NCBI GenBank assembly: GCA_946407715.1
Contig: CAMJPH010000010.1
Location: forward strand, 1-40,526
Direction of reading: 5' to 3'
From: an uncultured Bacteroidales bacterium
Lineage (GTDB): Bacteria > Bacteroidota > Bacteroidia > Bacteroidales > WCHB1-69
DNA length: 40,526 nucleotides
Shown: positions 1 through 7,640 of the stretch, in pieces
How the letters are laid out: every line of letters starts with the position of its first letter
Position numbering within the stretch: the stretch's first letter is position 1
Translations under genes and position numbers: made by a program
The notes under the pieces: model-generated
Seen by the model: only the letters and a program-made list of their open reading frames with translations
The model's database searches: none
What the model was told of the DNA's origin: nothing

Positions 1-252
1 AAAAGCAGGTACAATTTGATTTGGAAAATACGTACGATTTGATTTGGTGATTATAATTGCTTGTACCTATTCTAAATTGATTTTCGATGCCCTCTACCAA
101 AAGAACGATAATTATTTTATGTCAATAGCCACCCATGATTATCAAAGCATGTTGACATGTAGAAGCCCGAAATTTGGAAGCTATTTGGGTGGAAAATTCA
201 AGTTGAAGATTAATTTTTAACCCATTTCCAATCACGCTTTCCTGTTCCATCT

Positions 253-1146
253 TTACATTGTCTCTTTAATCGGTTCGGTGTGAAGCGTGACGTGTGTTTC
301 CGCGCCGAATCGTTCCTTTAATTTCTGCTCAATGTCGGTAGCCCGGGCGTGTACCGTGTTCAAAGGTAACTCACCGTCCATACGGATATGCGCCTCGATG
401 GCGATGCGGTTGCCGATGCGGCGCGTGCGGAGATTGTGCGGGTCTTGCACGTCAGGAAACGAAGTGAGAATTTCCTCGATCTCGTGCTCCGTCTCTTCCG
501 GCAGGGAACATTCGGTGAGTTCGTTGACACTGTTCTTGAGCAACTCAATGGCCACTTTCACCAACATCGCGCCCACCACGATGGAAGCTATCGGATCCAA
601 TACTGTCCAGCGGTTGCCGAGTAGGATGGCTCCGCCGATACCGACAGCCGCCCCAACGGAAGAGAGCGCATCGCTGCGATGATGCCAGGCATTGGCAATA
701 ACCGCTTGGGAATCAAGTTGCTTTCCTTTTCGAATGGTGTATTGGTAAATACCCTCCTTTACTATGATGGAAATCAGTGCTGCCCACAAAGCGAGCATAC
801 CGGGAGCTTCCAAATCTTTTCCGTTAATCCAGTCGGCCAGTTTCACGGCACCTGAAACGATAATGCCCGTGGCGGCAGCTACCAAAGCAAGTCCAACGAA
901 AAAAGTGGCCAACGTTTCAAACTTTCCGTGCCCATAGTCGTGCGACTTGTCCTGTGGTTTGGCGCTGATGTTCACGAAGGCAAGCACCATCATGTCGGTG
1001 ATGAAGTCGGACATCGAGTGTGTGGCGTCAGCGATCATCGCCGCACTGTGCCCGACTGTTCCGGCAATGAATTTGAAAGTCATCAGGACAATGTTGCCTA
1101 CAGAACCCACTAAAGTGACTTTGTAAATCTCTTTCTCTCTTGACAT
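253..1146 (-). CDS. Cation diffusion facilitator (CDF) family transporter
   Basis: This is an inner-membrane divalent metal exporter of the CDF family, which normally trades Zn2+, Fe2+ or Mn2+ for protons. The family metal-site pattern is visible: ADATHSMSDF in TM2 (about residue 40), HDYGHGKFE in the following loop, and HHRSD in TM5 (about residue 155). About six hydrophobic segments are followed by a soluble C-terminal domain (about residues 205-297) with the usual alpha-beta layout. I start it at the ATG encoding MSREKE, 8 bases after the stop of the upstream gene; a start 12 codons earlier would overlap that gene. The 297-residue length is normal for the family. The metal cannot be read from the sequence. 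It is likely co-transcribed with the secreted protein upstream. Confidence 0.93.
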   Translation of the reverse strand: MSREKEIYKVTLVGSVGNIVLMTFKFIAGTVGHSAAMIADATHSMSDFITDMMVLAFVNISAKPQDKSHDYGHGKFETLATFFVGLALVAAATGIIVSGAVKLADWINGKDLEAPGMLALWAALISIIVKEGIYQYTIRKGKQLDSQAVIANAWHHRSDALSSVGAAVGIGGAILLGNRWTVLDPIASIVVGAMLVKVAIELLKNSVNELTECSLPEETEHEIEEILTSFPDVQDPHNLRTRRIGNRIAIEAHIRMDGELPLNTVHARATDIEQKLKERFGAETHVTLHTEPIKETM

Positions 1147-1154
1147 ATTTTTGT

Positions 1155-1964
1155 TTAATGATTTCCGGTCGGATTTAACCACACGCTATAGAGATAATTA
1201 TTGGCGTTAATATAGTATAGGACATTTTGGAAGATAAAAAACCGTATGATATTATCCGGCAATTGAATGTCAATTTCTTCGATACTCATAGATGAGGATG
1301 CGGATGGAAGACTGTAGCTATACAATTTGTTGCCTTTCAGATAAATAATTTTGTCTTTCATCAGTTGCATGGCTTTAACATCAGGAATTGGGATTTTTTT
1401 CTCGAAGGTGCCGAAAAAGTCGAACAGGCAGATTCCGTTAGTAGTGTCAAGAAGAGCGATGCGGTGTTCGGGTAACACTTGCATGTCGGCTGGATGAAAC
1501 TCGTCAGGAAAGGTGATGTGCGTACGGTTGAGGATGTTCAGGCTGAGGTCTGTGATAAGCAAATCTTGGTTGGCCTCATCGTACAATACAATTTTGTTGG
1601 GATTGCCCATCGATGCCAGTGAAATGGTCATAAGTGATTTGTCGTACAGGTTCAGTGGATTTCCGATAGGGGATAATTCGTTGTTCAACAGTGTGATAGT
1701 GCCGCTTTCGCGATAAAAAACGAGGATTTTGGAGGCGATGCCCGCATCCACCTGCACGATGTTGCCATAGGTGGGCGCACTGTAGTTTAGCGGCTTCGTC
1801 CCGTTGGCGGGAAGCATGTTCAGATTGGAGCCATGTGTGAAGAAGACATTCCCCTGAATGTCGGTGGTGATGTTTTCGCAGGGCATGTCAGAAAAAAGTC
1901 GCTCCTGGGCGTTGGCGCAACCCAGGGCGACTGTAAAAGTTATGATGATGATGAATCGTTTCAA
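1155..1964 (-). CDS. Secreted protein of unknown function, possible beta-propeller
   Basis: I do not recognise a named family. The protein of 269 residues opens with a clear signal peptide (MKRFIIIITFTVALGCANAQ) ending in the Ala-x-Ala-Gln site common in Bacteroidota. The mature part is a run of short beta-strand-like segments separated by polar turns, such as ITTDIQGNVFFTHG, IASKILVFYRESGTITLL, KIVLYDEANQDLLITD and HRIALLDTTNGICLFDFFG. This periodicity suggests beta-propeller blades. It lies 76 bases after a FadL-like barrel gene and 8 bases before the CDF transporter, all on one strand, so a shared transcript is plausible. The fold is inferred from strand periodicity only. Confidence 0.75.
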   Translation of the reverse strand: MKRFIIIITFTVALGCANAQERLFSDMPCENITTDIQGNVFFTHGSNLNMLPANGTKPLNYSAPTYGNIVQVDAGIASKILVFYRESGTITLLNNELSPIGNPLNLYDKSLMTISLASMGNPNKIVLYDEANQDLLITDLSLNILNRTHITFPDEFHPADMQVLPEHRIALLDTTNGICLFDFFGTFEKKIPIPDVKAMQLMKDKIIYLKGNKLYSYSLPSASSSMSIEEIDIQLPDNIIRFFIFQNVLYYINANNYLYSVWLNPTGNH

Positions 1965-1990
1965 TTTTCAGGTTTCTGGTTTCGGATTGG

Positions 1991-2018
1991 GTAGAGACGC
2001 AAAATTTTGCGTCTCTAC
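1991..2018. repeat. Perfect 28-base palindrome
   Basis: The two 14-base arms, GTAGAGACGCAAAA and TTTTGCGTCTCTAC, meet with no spacer. It lies in the 76-base gap between the FadL-like gene and the secreted-protein gene, so in RNA it would form a long hairpin between two co-directional genes. A degraded copy lies at 36984-37011. From memory, palindromes with GTAGAGACG arms recur in intergenic DNA of other bacteria, which points to a mobile or REP-like repeat rather than a local operator. Confidence 0.85.
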
Positions 2019-2040
2019 ATACGTATCATACGTCTCACGT

Positions 2041-3483
2041 CTAAAACTTGCATCCAATAGTAGCCACTACACTGTGGACTTTGGAGGCATAGTTGCAAGG
2101 TTCGCCGTATGCATCATAAAGCCAGTAGGAGTCTTTGCTCATGCGCAGAACGTAGGCGAGGTCGCCGAACACAATCTTTCCCCTGAAACCTAATCCGGCG
2201 GAAATGAAATGCGTGGTGTTGTTATACGGGGAATCCGTCATCTTGTACGGGGTGGTTTTCAGCCTGTAGCCGGCGCGCAGGGCGAACCCTTGCGTGATGT
2301 TGACTTCGCCGCCCACTCTGATATAGTGTGCGATACCGAATTTCGATCGGATGGCATCGTTTTCATAAACATAGTCGTAGTTGTCATCATACAAAGAGGC
2401 CATGCCGTAATCCTGAAATTCGTATTCGGCGGAAATGAACGCTCGCTTGGCAATGAGAAAAGCAGCATCTACATTGAACTTCAGCGGAGTGGTGAGTGTA
2501 AAACTGTTATAGTTGCTATAAGAATCTTCGTTGTTCTTACCATTGGAGTAATGGGTTGTCATAGATCTATAGAAGTTGTCTTTAATTTTCCAATAGTAGG
2601 TGGGTGTGTGAAAAGCCGCACCGATACGCACAAAATCAGCGGGTTGATAGAGGATGCCAACTTTGAGGTTCACACCAGTCCCCGAATTCCTTTGTTCGGA
2701 ATAAAGCGTATAATCATTGATTCCGTAGAGGTCGCCTCCTTCAGCAGGAGCCTCAAAGTAAGTGGTGGTCTCTTTGAAGTCGAGGAATGGGAATCCTACC
2801 GTAGCACCGAAATATAATTTGTCACCGTAGTTGCCACCGAAACTGAACACCATTTCGTCAATGGCACCGCTGCGTGTCACTACAGCTCGTTGGGCAATAT
2901 CTTTGTCGCTGAAGAAACTGTAATATTGATTGTTAGTGCCATGGATTGCATCAATCAACCAACTATTCCATGCCAGATAACCATCACCGGTGAGATTATT
3001 GGTGTCGATTCCATTAACATGATTTATTACCATGTCCATCAAGGTGTTATGAGTGATGGTATTGGCGCGGAAAGTGTTGTTGTAGTCCATAATCCGGTTG
3101 TAACCGAACCCGAACTGCCACGATTTCCATTCGTTGTCGCGATGGATGCTGCGCGACATTACAATGCCAGCTTGCGGAACTGTATATTTGAATTTTTGTG
3201 CGGAACTCTTATTGCCATAATAGTAGTTGTCAGTGAAACCAAAATTCAGTGACATCGGGGTGAAACTCACTTCGTAACGTTTAAATAGTCCGATGGCAGC
3301 GGGATTTGTGCTTAAAGCTGAAAAATCTCCGCCCGTTGCGCCAAATGCACCGCCGGCACCCATGAATCGCGCCGTCCCTAAATAGTCTGCCTGCGAGAAA
3401 GTGAATGCTTCATAATCCCCTTGTGCAGTGGCAAAACTGAAAATGCCCATTATCACGATGATGAATGTTGTTATTTTTTTCAT
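2041..3483 (-). CDS. Outer membrane beta-barrel, OMPP1/FadL/TodX (hemin receptor-like) family
   Basis: This is a predicted outer-membrane barrel of 480 residues. After a signal peptide (MKKITTFIIVIMGIFSFATAQ) comes the N-terminal block typical of Bacteroidota FadL/TodX relatives: SQADYLGTARFMGAGGAFGATGGDFSALSTNPAAIGLF, seen as two adjoining conserved stretches. Alternating aromatic and polar strands follow, and the chain ends in Phe (IGCKF), as outer-membrane barrels usually do. Family members import hydrophobic compounds; many homologues are labelled hemin receptor with little direct proof, so the substrate is open. The gene lies 44 bases after the Tyr-rich lipoprotein gene on the same strand. 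Confidence 0.85.
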   Translation of the reverse strand: MKKITTFIIVIMGIFSFATAQGDYEAFTFSQADYLGTARFMGAGGAFGATGGDFSALSTNPAAIGLFKRYEVSFTPMSLNFGFTDNYYYGNKSSAQKFKYTVPQAGIVMSRSIHRDNEWKSWQFGFGYNRIMDYNNTFRANTITHNTLMDMVINHVNGIDTNNLTGDGYLAWNSWLIDAIHGTNNQYYSFFSDKDIAQRAVVTRSGAIDEMVFSFGGNYGDKLYFGATVGFPFLDFKETTTYFEAPAEGGDLYGINDYTLYSEQRNSGTGVNLKVGILYQPADFVRIGAAFHTPTYYWKIKDNFYRSMTTHYSNGKNNEDSYSNYNSFTLTTPLKFNVDAAFLIAKRAFISAEYEFQDYGMASLYDDNYDYVYENDAIRSKFGIAHYIRVGGEVNITQGFALRAGYRLKTTPYKMTDSPYNNTTHFISAGLGFRGKIVFGDLAYVLRMSKDSYWLYDAYGEPCNYASKVHSVVATIGCKF

Positions 3484-3527
3484 TTCTTTCGATTTTCGAT
3501 TTTAAAATTGTGTCTTACATCTTAAGT

Positions 3528-5201
3528 CTATCTTCTTCCGACAGAATGTCCGCCACCGCTGTGGGAGGAACTGGATGAGCTGCTGCGAGATGAGCTGGAT
3601 GAACTACTGTATGAGGATCTGCTGCTTGAGGGTGAACTGTAGGAAGAGCGGCTTGATGAATTTGAGTAGGAGGGACGACTTGAAGACGTAGAAGGCCGAC
3701 TCGTTGAAGAGGACGGACGATTGCTCGGAGTGGAATTATACGAGGGTCTGCTGTTGTTAGATGGATCTGAGTAGTTAGGGCGGCTGCTGCTTGAAGGATT
3801 GTTGTAGTTGGGACGGTTGCTGGGAGTATTAGAGTTTGATGAAGAGGGTGTATTGTAATTTCTTGGATTTGAGTATGTTGATGAAGCAGGTCTGGTCGTA
3901 GTGGCAGGTCTGGTTGTGGTGGTCGGACGGGTGTTCGTTTTGGAGGGGGTCACAACGGTGCGGGTAACAGTACCGCTTGGCTTTGTTGTTGTGGCGGCCG
4001 GTTTCGAGGTTGTGGCAGGTGTTACAGTTCGTGATGAAGTGACGGTAGTGGTTGGTTTCGTTGAGCTCGAATTGTTCGGCGTGGTCGGTTTTGCAACCGT
4101 GAAATCTGAAGAGGAAGCAGGGGTTCTCGAGGTGCTTACATTGTTGGTGGTAGGTGTAGAAGTATTGGAGTTGATAGGTTGAGCAGTAATATCGGAAGGC
4201 TTGTTCACACCAACAGCTTCTGTTCGTGCGCCCGTGACTGTCGGGGTGCTTGGGGTTACTGGGGTTGCTGGAGTTGAGCTGTTGCTGCCGCTATTGTTGA
4301 AAGAACTTCCAGTTCCGGTTGTGCCGCTGGCAAGGTTTTCGTAGCGTTGGTTGAAAGATGTCGGTGTTGATGTCACGGAATAGTGGTTGTTGGTTTCTCC
4401 GTTGCCGTAGCCATTCCCAGATATTGCACCATGATGTCCGTCAGGGAGCTCGCCCCGATCATCGCCGTTGCCCACCGACGGTCCGATATTGTTACGATGC
4501 CCGTAGTAGTAACTATGGTTCTGGTCATGATGGTTGTGGTAATAGTCAATGGGTTCATATCCGCAATGGTGATGATGCCATGGATCGTAGTACGCCCAGC
4601 TGGGATAATAAGGACTATACCAACCCCAACCATAATGGAAACCATAGTCATACCAATAAGGAGAGTAGTAGTAAGGACGGTAGTAGTAGCTTGGCCACCA
4701 CCAGTTATAGCCCATGTAAATGCTTATACCCCAGTTAGATGGATAATAATCGTACCAGTACATGTTGGTGAAATAGGGGTCGTAGTAACTCCACCCTGTA
4801 TAGTAGTTGTTGTAAAACCGGCGGATGCGGGAACTGTAGCAATAGTCGTAATAATCGTCGGGATCATACGAATAGCTGCCTCCGCTGGAACCGTAGCTCG
4901 TGGTTTCGGTGTCTTGTTCATCTGCGACTTCCATATAGGTGGTGATTACTGGTTCTGTGCTGCCTGGATAATAGGTCAGTGTGCGTAGTAAATTGCCGTT
5001 TTCATCGGTTTCATAAATGATGGAGTCCGCCTCCACAGTGGCGTTGTTGTTGGCCGTTTGTGCGGGGGTGGATTTCACAGTTGGGGCACTTTTTTCACCC
5101 GATGACGAATAAATGTCATCGTAATAGGCGAAATTAGCGGTGGAACAAGCTGCTAACAAGCAGGTTATTGCGCTCGCAAGGATTAAAAATTGTTTCTTCA
5201 T
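3528..5201 (-). CDS. Tyr/Trp/His-rich low-complexity lipoprotein
   Basis: This is a predicted lipoprotein of 557 residues. The signal peptide ends in a lipobox (LLAAC), which places the mature Cys about 19 residues in. Residues about 125-250 are extraordinarily rich in Tyr and Trp, with runs such as YNWWWPSYYYRPYYYSPYW and a DPWHHHHCGYE patch. The rest, to the end, is Ser/Thr/Pro/Asn-rich with repeated TTTRPA, RPNYN and RPSYS units and a Ser-only stretch ending SGGGHSVGRR. I chose the start with the strong Shine-Dalgarno (AAGGAGGA) over one 14 codons upstream. Similar proteins in Bacteroidales are often labelled vitellogenin-like, a name with no functional weight. A surface or matrix role is only a guess. 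Confidence 0.8.
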   Translation of the reverse strand: MKKQFLILASAITCLLAACSTANFAYYDDIYSSSGEKSAPTVKSTPAQTANNNATVEADSIIYETDENGNLLRTLTYYPGSTEPVITTYMEVADEQDTETTSYGSSGGSYSYDPDDYYDYCYSSRIRRFYNNYYTGWSYYDPYFTNMYWYDYYPSNWGISIYMGYNWWWPSYYYRPYYYSPYWYDYGFHYGWGWYSPYYPSWAYYDPWHHHHCGYEPIDYYHNHHDQNHSYYYGHRNNIGPSVGNGDDRGELPDGHHGAISGNGYGNGETNNHYSVTSTPTSFNQRYENLASGTTGTGSSFNNSGSNSSTPATPVTPSTPTVTGARTEAVGVNKPSDITAQPINSNTSTPTTNNVSTSRTPASSSDFTVAKPTTPNNSSSTKPTTTVTSSRTVTPATTSKPAATTTKPSGTVTRTVVTPSKTNTRPTTTTRPATTTRPASSTYSNPRNYNTPSSSNSNTPSNRPNYNNPSSSSRPNYSDPSNNSRPSYNSTPSNRPSSSTSRPSTSSSRPSYSNSSSRSSYSSPSSSRSSYSSSSSSSRSSSSSSSHSGGGHSVGRR

Positions 5202-5205
5202 AGTG

Positions 5206-5213
5206 TCCTCCTT
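5206..5213 (-). promoter_or_regulatory. Strong Shine-Dalgarno deciding the lipoprotein start
   Basis: The minus strand reads AAGGAGGA followed by CACT and ATG. Strong Shine-Dalgarno sequences are uncommon in Bacteroidota, and this one selects the start at 5201 over the in-frame ATG 42 bases upstream. Confidence 0.7.
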
Positions 5214-5227
5214 ATCTCTTATTTTTT

Positions 5228-5235
5228 TATTTTTG
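5228..5235 (+). promoter_or_regulatory. Candidate -7 element for proS
   Basis: TATTTTTG fits the Bacteroidota -7 consensus TAnnTTTG and lies about 58 bases before the proS ATG. I see no good -33 element at the expected spacing, so this is tentative. Confidence 0.4.
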
Positions 5236-5257
5236 CACTTCAATTTTTAATAGACGG

Positions 5258-5265
5258 CAAAAGTA
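5258..5265 (-). promoter_or_regulatory. Candidate -7 element for the Tyr-rich lipoprotein gene
   Basis: The minus strand reads TACTTTTG, matching TAnnTTTG, about 57 bases upstream of the ATG at 5201. With the element at 5228 it makes the 91-base gap a divergent promoter region in which the two -7 elements lie 22 bases apart and the transcripts overlap. No clear -33 element is seen. Confidence 0.4.
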
Positions 5266-5292
5266 CTAAAAAGTTAATATATATCAGAATTT

Positions 5293-6768
5293 ATGGCAAA
5301 AAATTTTTGTACAAGAGATGAGAATTATTCGCAGTGGTATAATGACATTGTGAAGAAAGCGGATTTGGCAGAGAACTCTTCTGTTCGCGGATGCATGGTG
5401 ATAAAACCATACGGGTATGCTATTTGGGAGAAAATGCAGCGTCAGTTGGACCAGATGTTTAAAGATACAGGTCACTCTAATGCCTATTTCCCGATTTTTA
5501 TCCCCAAATCGTTCTTCAGTCGTGAGGCCAGCCATGTGGAGGGTTTCGCCAAGGAGTGTGCCGTGGTTACACACTATCGTCTGAAAAACGATCCCAACGG
5601 TGGGGGAGTGGTCGTTGATCCGGATGCGAAACTGGAGGAAGAACTCATAGTGCGCCCCACCTCTGAAACCATTATCTGGGATACGTACAAGAATTGGATT
5701 CAATCGTATCGAGACCTGCCGATTCTTTGCAACCAGTGGGCGAATGTGGTTCGCTGGGAGATGCGCACCCGCCTTTTCCTCCGTACTGCCGAGTTCTTGT
5801 GGCAAGAGGGGCATACTGCCCATGCCACTTGCGAGGAAGCTCTCGAAGAAACCGACAAAATGATCCATGTTTATGCGGATTTTGCGGAGAAACACATGGC
5901 CATCCCTGTCATTATGGGCGTGAAATCCCCGAATGAACGCTTCGGCGGCGCCCTCGACACCTATTGTATCGAAGCTTTGATGCAGGATGGCAAGGCATTG
6001 CAGGCAGGTACGTCCCACTTCCTCGGTCAGAATTTCGCCAAGGCTTTCGATGTTAAATTCCTTAACCAAAAGAATGAGCTTGAATATGTTTGGGCTACTT
6101 CTTGGGGTGTCTCCACTCGTCTCATCGGTGCCCTTATCATGACCCACTCCGATGACAATGGCTTGGTGTTGCCGCCAGTTTTAGCTCCCATCCAAGTGGT
6201 CATTGTCCCGATTTACAAGACTGACGAGCAACGCGAACAGATTGCAGCTAAGGCAGATACATTAGTGCAAAAGCTGAAAGCTCTTGGCATCGCAGTCAAG
6301 TTTGACAATGACGACACCAAACGTTCCGGTTGGAAATTTAATGAATACGAACTTAAGGGCGTGCCTGTGCGTGTGGCTATCGGACCGAAAGACATGGAGA
6401 ACAACGAGGCTGAAGTCGCCCGTCGCGACACGATGGAGAAATATAACGTCTCTTTCGACACGTTAGTGGAGCATATTCAGAAACTTTTGGATGAAATCCA
6501 ACAAAATTTGTTCGATAAAGCACTGAAATTCAGGAAAGAACATACATACAAAGCCGACACTTGGGAAGAATTTGTCGATTTGCTCGACAACAAGCCCGGT
6601 TTCGTGTATGCCCATTGGGACGGTACGCCTGAAACGGAGGAAAAAATCAAGGATCTTTGCAAAGCGACCATCCGCTGTATCCCGTTCAACAATCCACAAG
6701 AGGAAGGTAAATGCATTCTCACTGGCAAACCGTCACATCAACGTGTGTTGTTTGCAAGAGCGTACTAA
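5293..6768 (+). CDS. proS: Proline--tRNA ligase, archaeal/eukaryal-type (ProS type 3)
   Basis: This enzyme charges tRNA-Pro with proline in the cytoplasm. At 491 residues without a large editing insertion, and with the N-terminus [20 protein letters not shown], it belongs to the archaeal/eukaryal-type ProRS carried by many Bacteroidota. Class II landmarks include the motif 2 region ([16 protein letters not shown], about residue 160), [16 protein letters not shown] and the motif 3 region ending [21 protein letters not shown], where the stretch is split here for length. An anticodon-binding domain follows (about residues 290-400). The C-terminal domain keeps Cys residues ([18 protein letters not shown]) and ends in the usual Tyr. 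The gene starts 92 bases from the divergent lipoprotein gene and lies 52 bases before mazG. Confidence 0.97.
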   Translation: MAKNFCTRDENYSQWYNDIVKKADLAENSSVRGCMVIKPYGYAIWEKMQRQLDQMFKDTGHSNAYFPIFIPKSFFSREASHVEGFAKECAVVTHYRLKNDPNGGGVVVDPDAKLEEELIVRPTSETIIWDTYKNWIQSYRDLPILCNQWANVVRWEMRTRLFLRTAEFLWQEGHTAHATCEEALEETDKMIHVYADFAEKHMAIPVIMGVKSPNERFGGALDTYCIEALMQDGKALQAGTSHFLGQNFAKAFDVKFLNQKNELEYVWATSWGVSTRLIGALIMTHSDDNGLVLPPVLAPIQVVIVPIYKTDEQREQIAAKADTLVQKLKALGIAVKFDNDDTKRSGWKFNEYELKGVPVRVAIGPKDMENNEAEVARRDTMEKYNVSFDTLVEHIQKLLDEIQQNLFDKALKFRKEHTYKADTWEEFVDLLDNKPGFVYAHWDGTPETEEKIKDLCKATIRCIPFNNPQEEGKCILTGKPSHQRVLFARAY

Positions 6769-6792
6769 CTATAACTAAACATAGACCAAGTT

Positions 6793-6817
6793 TAAGTTCT
6801 AAGTCTAAGTCTAAGTC
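6793..6817 (+). repeat. Tandem TAAGTC hexamers just before the mazG start
   Basis: One TAAGTT and three exact TAAGTC units, with a single extra C after the first, end 3 bases before the mazG ATG, where a ribosome binding site would sit. The same hexamer forms a nine-unit run ending 4 bases before the ABC exporter ATG at 20303. Confidence 0.8.
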
Positions 6818-6820
6818 AAC

Positions 6821-7633
6821 ATGAACCAACCCGACAAATATGCAGAAGCCCTCGCCGGTTTCCGACGTCTGCTTGAAATCATGGATGAGTTGCGCGAGAA
6901 ATGCCCATGGGATCGCGTGCAAACGTTCGAAACGTTACGCAACTTGACTGTCGAAGAGACATTTGAGCTGGCGGATGCCATTATGAACAAAGATTACAAA
7001 GATATGTGTAAGGAGTTGGGCGATTTGATGCTCCACATTGTCTTTTATTCAAAGGTGGCTTCCGAACAGAACCTTTTTGAAGTGAAAGATGTTCTTAACC
7101 AATTGTGTGATAAGCTTATACGGCGTCATCCGCATATCTATGGCGAAGTCAAGGCCGATTCCGCAACTGAAGTACACGAGAATTGGGAGAAGATCAAGTT
7201 GAAAACCGAGGGGAATCGTTCCGTGTTGGGAGGCATTCCTTCAGGTATGCCAGCGGTCACCAAGGCTTACCGCATTCAGGATAAGGCGAGTGGTGTCGGG
7301 TTTGACTGGGATAATCGTGATCAAGTCTGGGACAAGGTACAAGAGGAACTCTCTGAACTGCAGGTAGAAGTGGCGAAGGCTGACAGGGGTGATGTTTCCG
7401 CATGTGTCGAAGAGGAGTTTGGGGATGTGATTTTCGCCCTCATCAATTACGCCCGTTTTCTGCATATTCATCCGGAAGACGCTCTCGAAAAGACTAACCG
7501 CAAGTTTATTACTCGTTTTCAACTCCTCGAAAATATGGTTAAGAAAGATGGTCTTTCTCTTCCAGATATGAGTTTGGAAGAAATGGACGTGTATTGGGAG
7601 AAGGCCAAGCGAATTAAGAATGAACAATTATGA
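6821..7633 (+). CDS. mazG: Nucleoside triphosphate pyrophosphohydrolase MazG
   Basis: MazG hydrolyses NTPs or dNTPs to the monophosphate and pyrophosphate, cleaning the nucleotide pool. The 270 residues match the two-domain form (E. coli MazG is of similar size). Domain one opens LLEIMDELREKCPWDRVQT and carries the metal-binding helices EETFELADAI and KELGDLMLHIVFYSK (about residues 45-85). Domain two repeats the pattern with VQEELSELQVEVAKA and VEEEFGDVIFALINYARFL (about residues 175-220). The gene follows proS after 52 bases that include TAAGTC hexamers, and its stop lies only 7 bases before the PorE-like start chosen here. Confidence 0.95.
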   Translation: MNQPDKYAEALAGFRRLLEIMDELREKCPWDRVQTFETLRNLTVEETFELADAIMNKDYKDMCKELGDLMLHIVFYSKVASEQNLFEVKDVLNQLCDKLIRRHPHIYGEVKADSATEVHENWEKIKLKTEGNRSVLGGIPSGMPAVTKAYRIQDKASGVGFDWDNRDQVWDKVQEELSELQVEVAKADRGDVSACVEEEFGDVIFALINYARFLHIHPEDALEKTNRKFITRFQLLENMVKKDGLSLPDMSLEEMDVYWEKAKRIKNEQL

Positions 7634-7640
7634 ATTAGCA

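Noticed and set aside
20..220. Open frame without a start codon, ending SYLGGKFKLKINF before a TAA
   Set aside because: It has no start codon and no family likeness I can name; it may be the tail of a lost gene, but the evidence is too thin.
4383..4988. Plus-strand frame of 201 codons opposite the Tyr-rich lipoprotein
   Set aside because: Its Val/Ile-rich product is the antisense shadow of Tyr and Trp codons.
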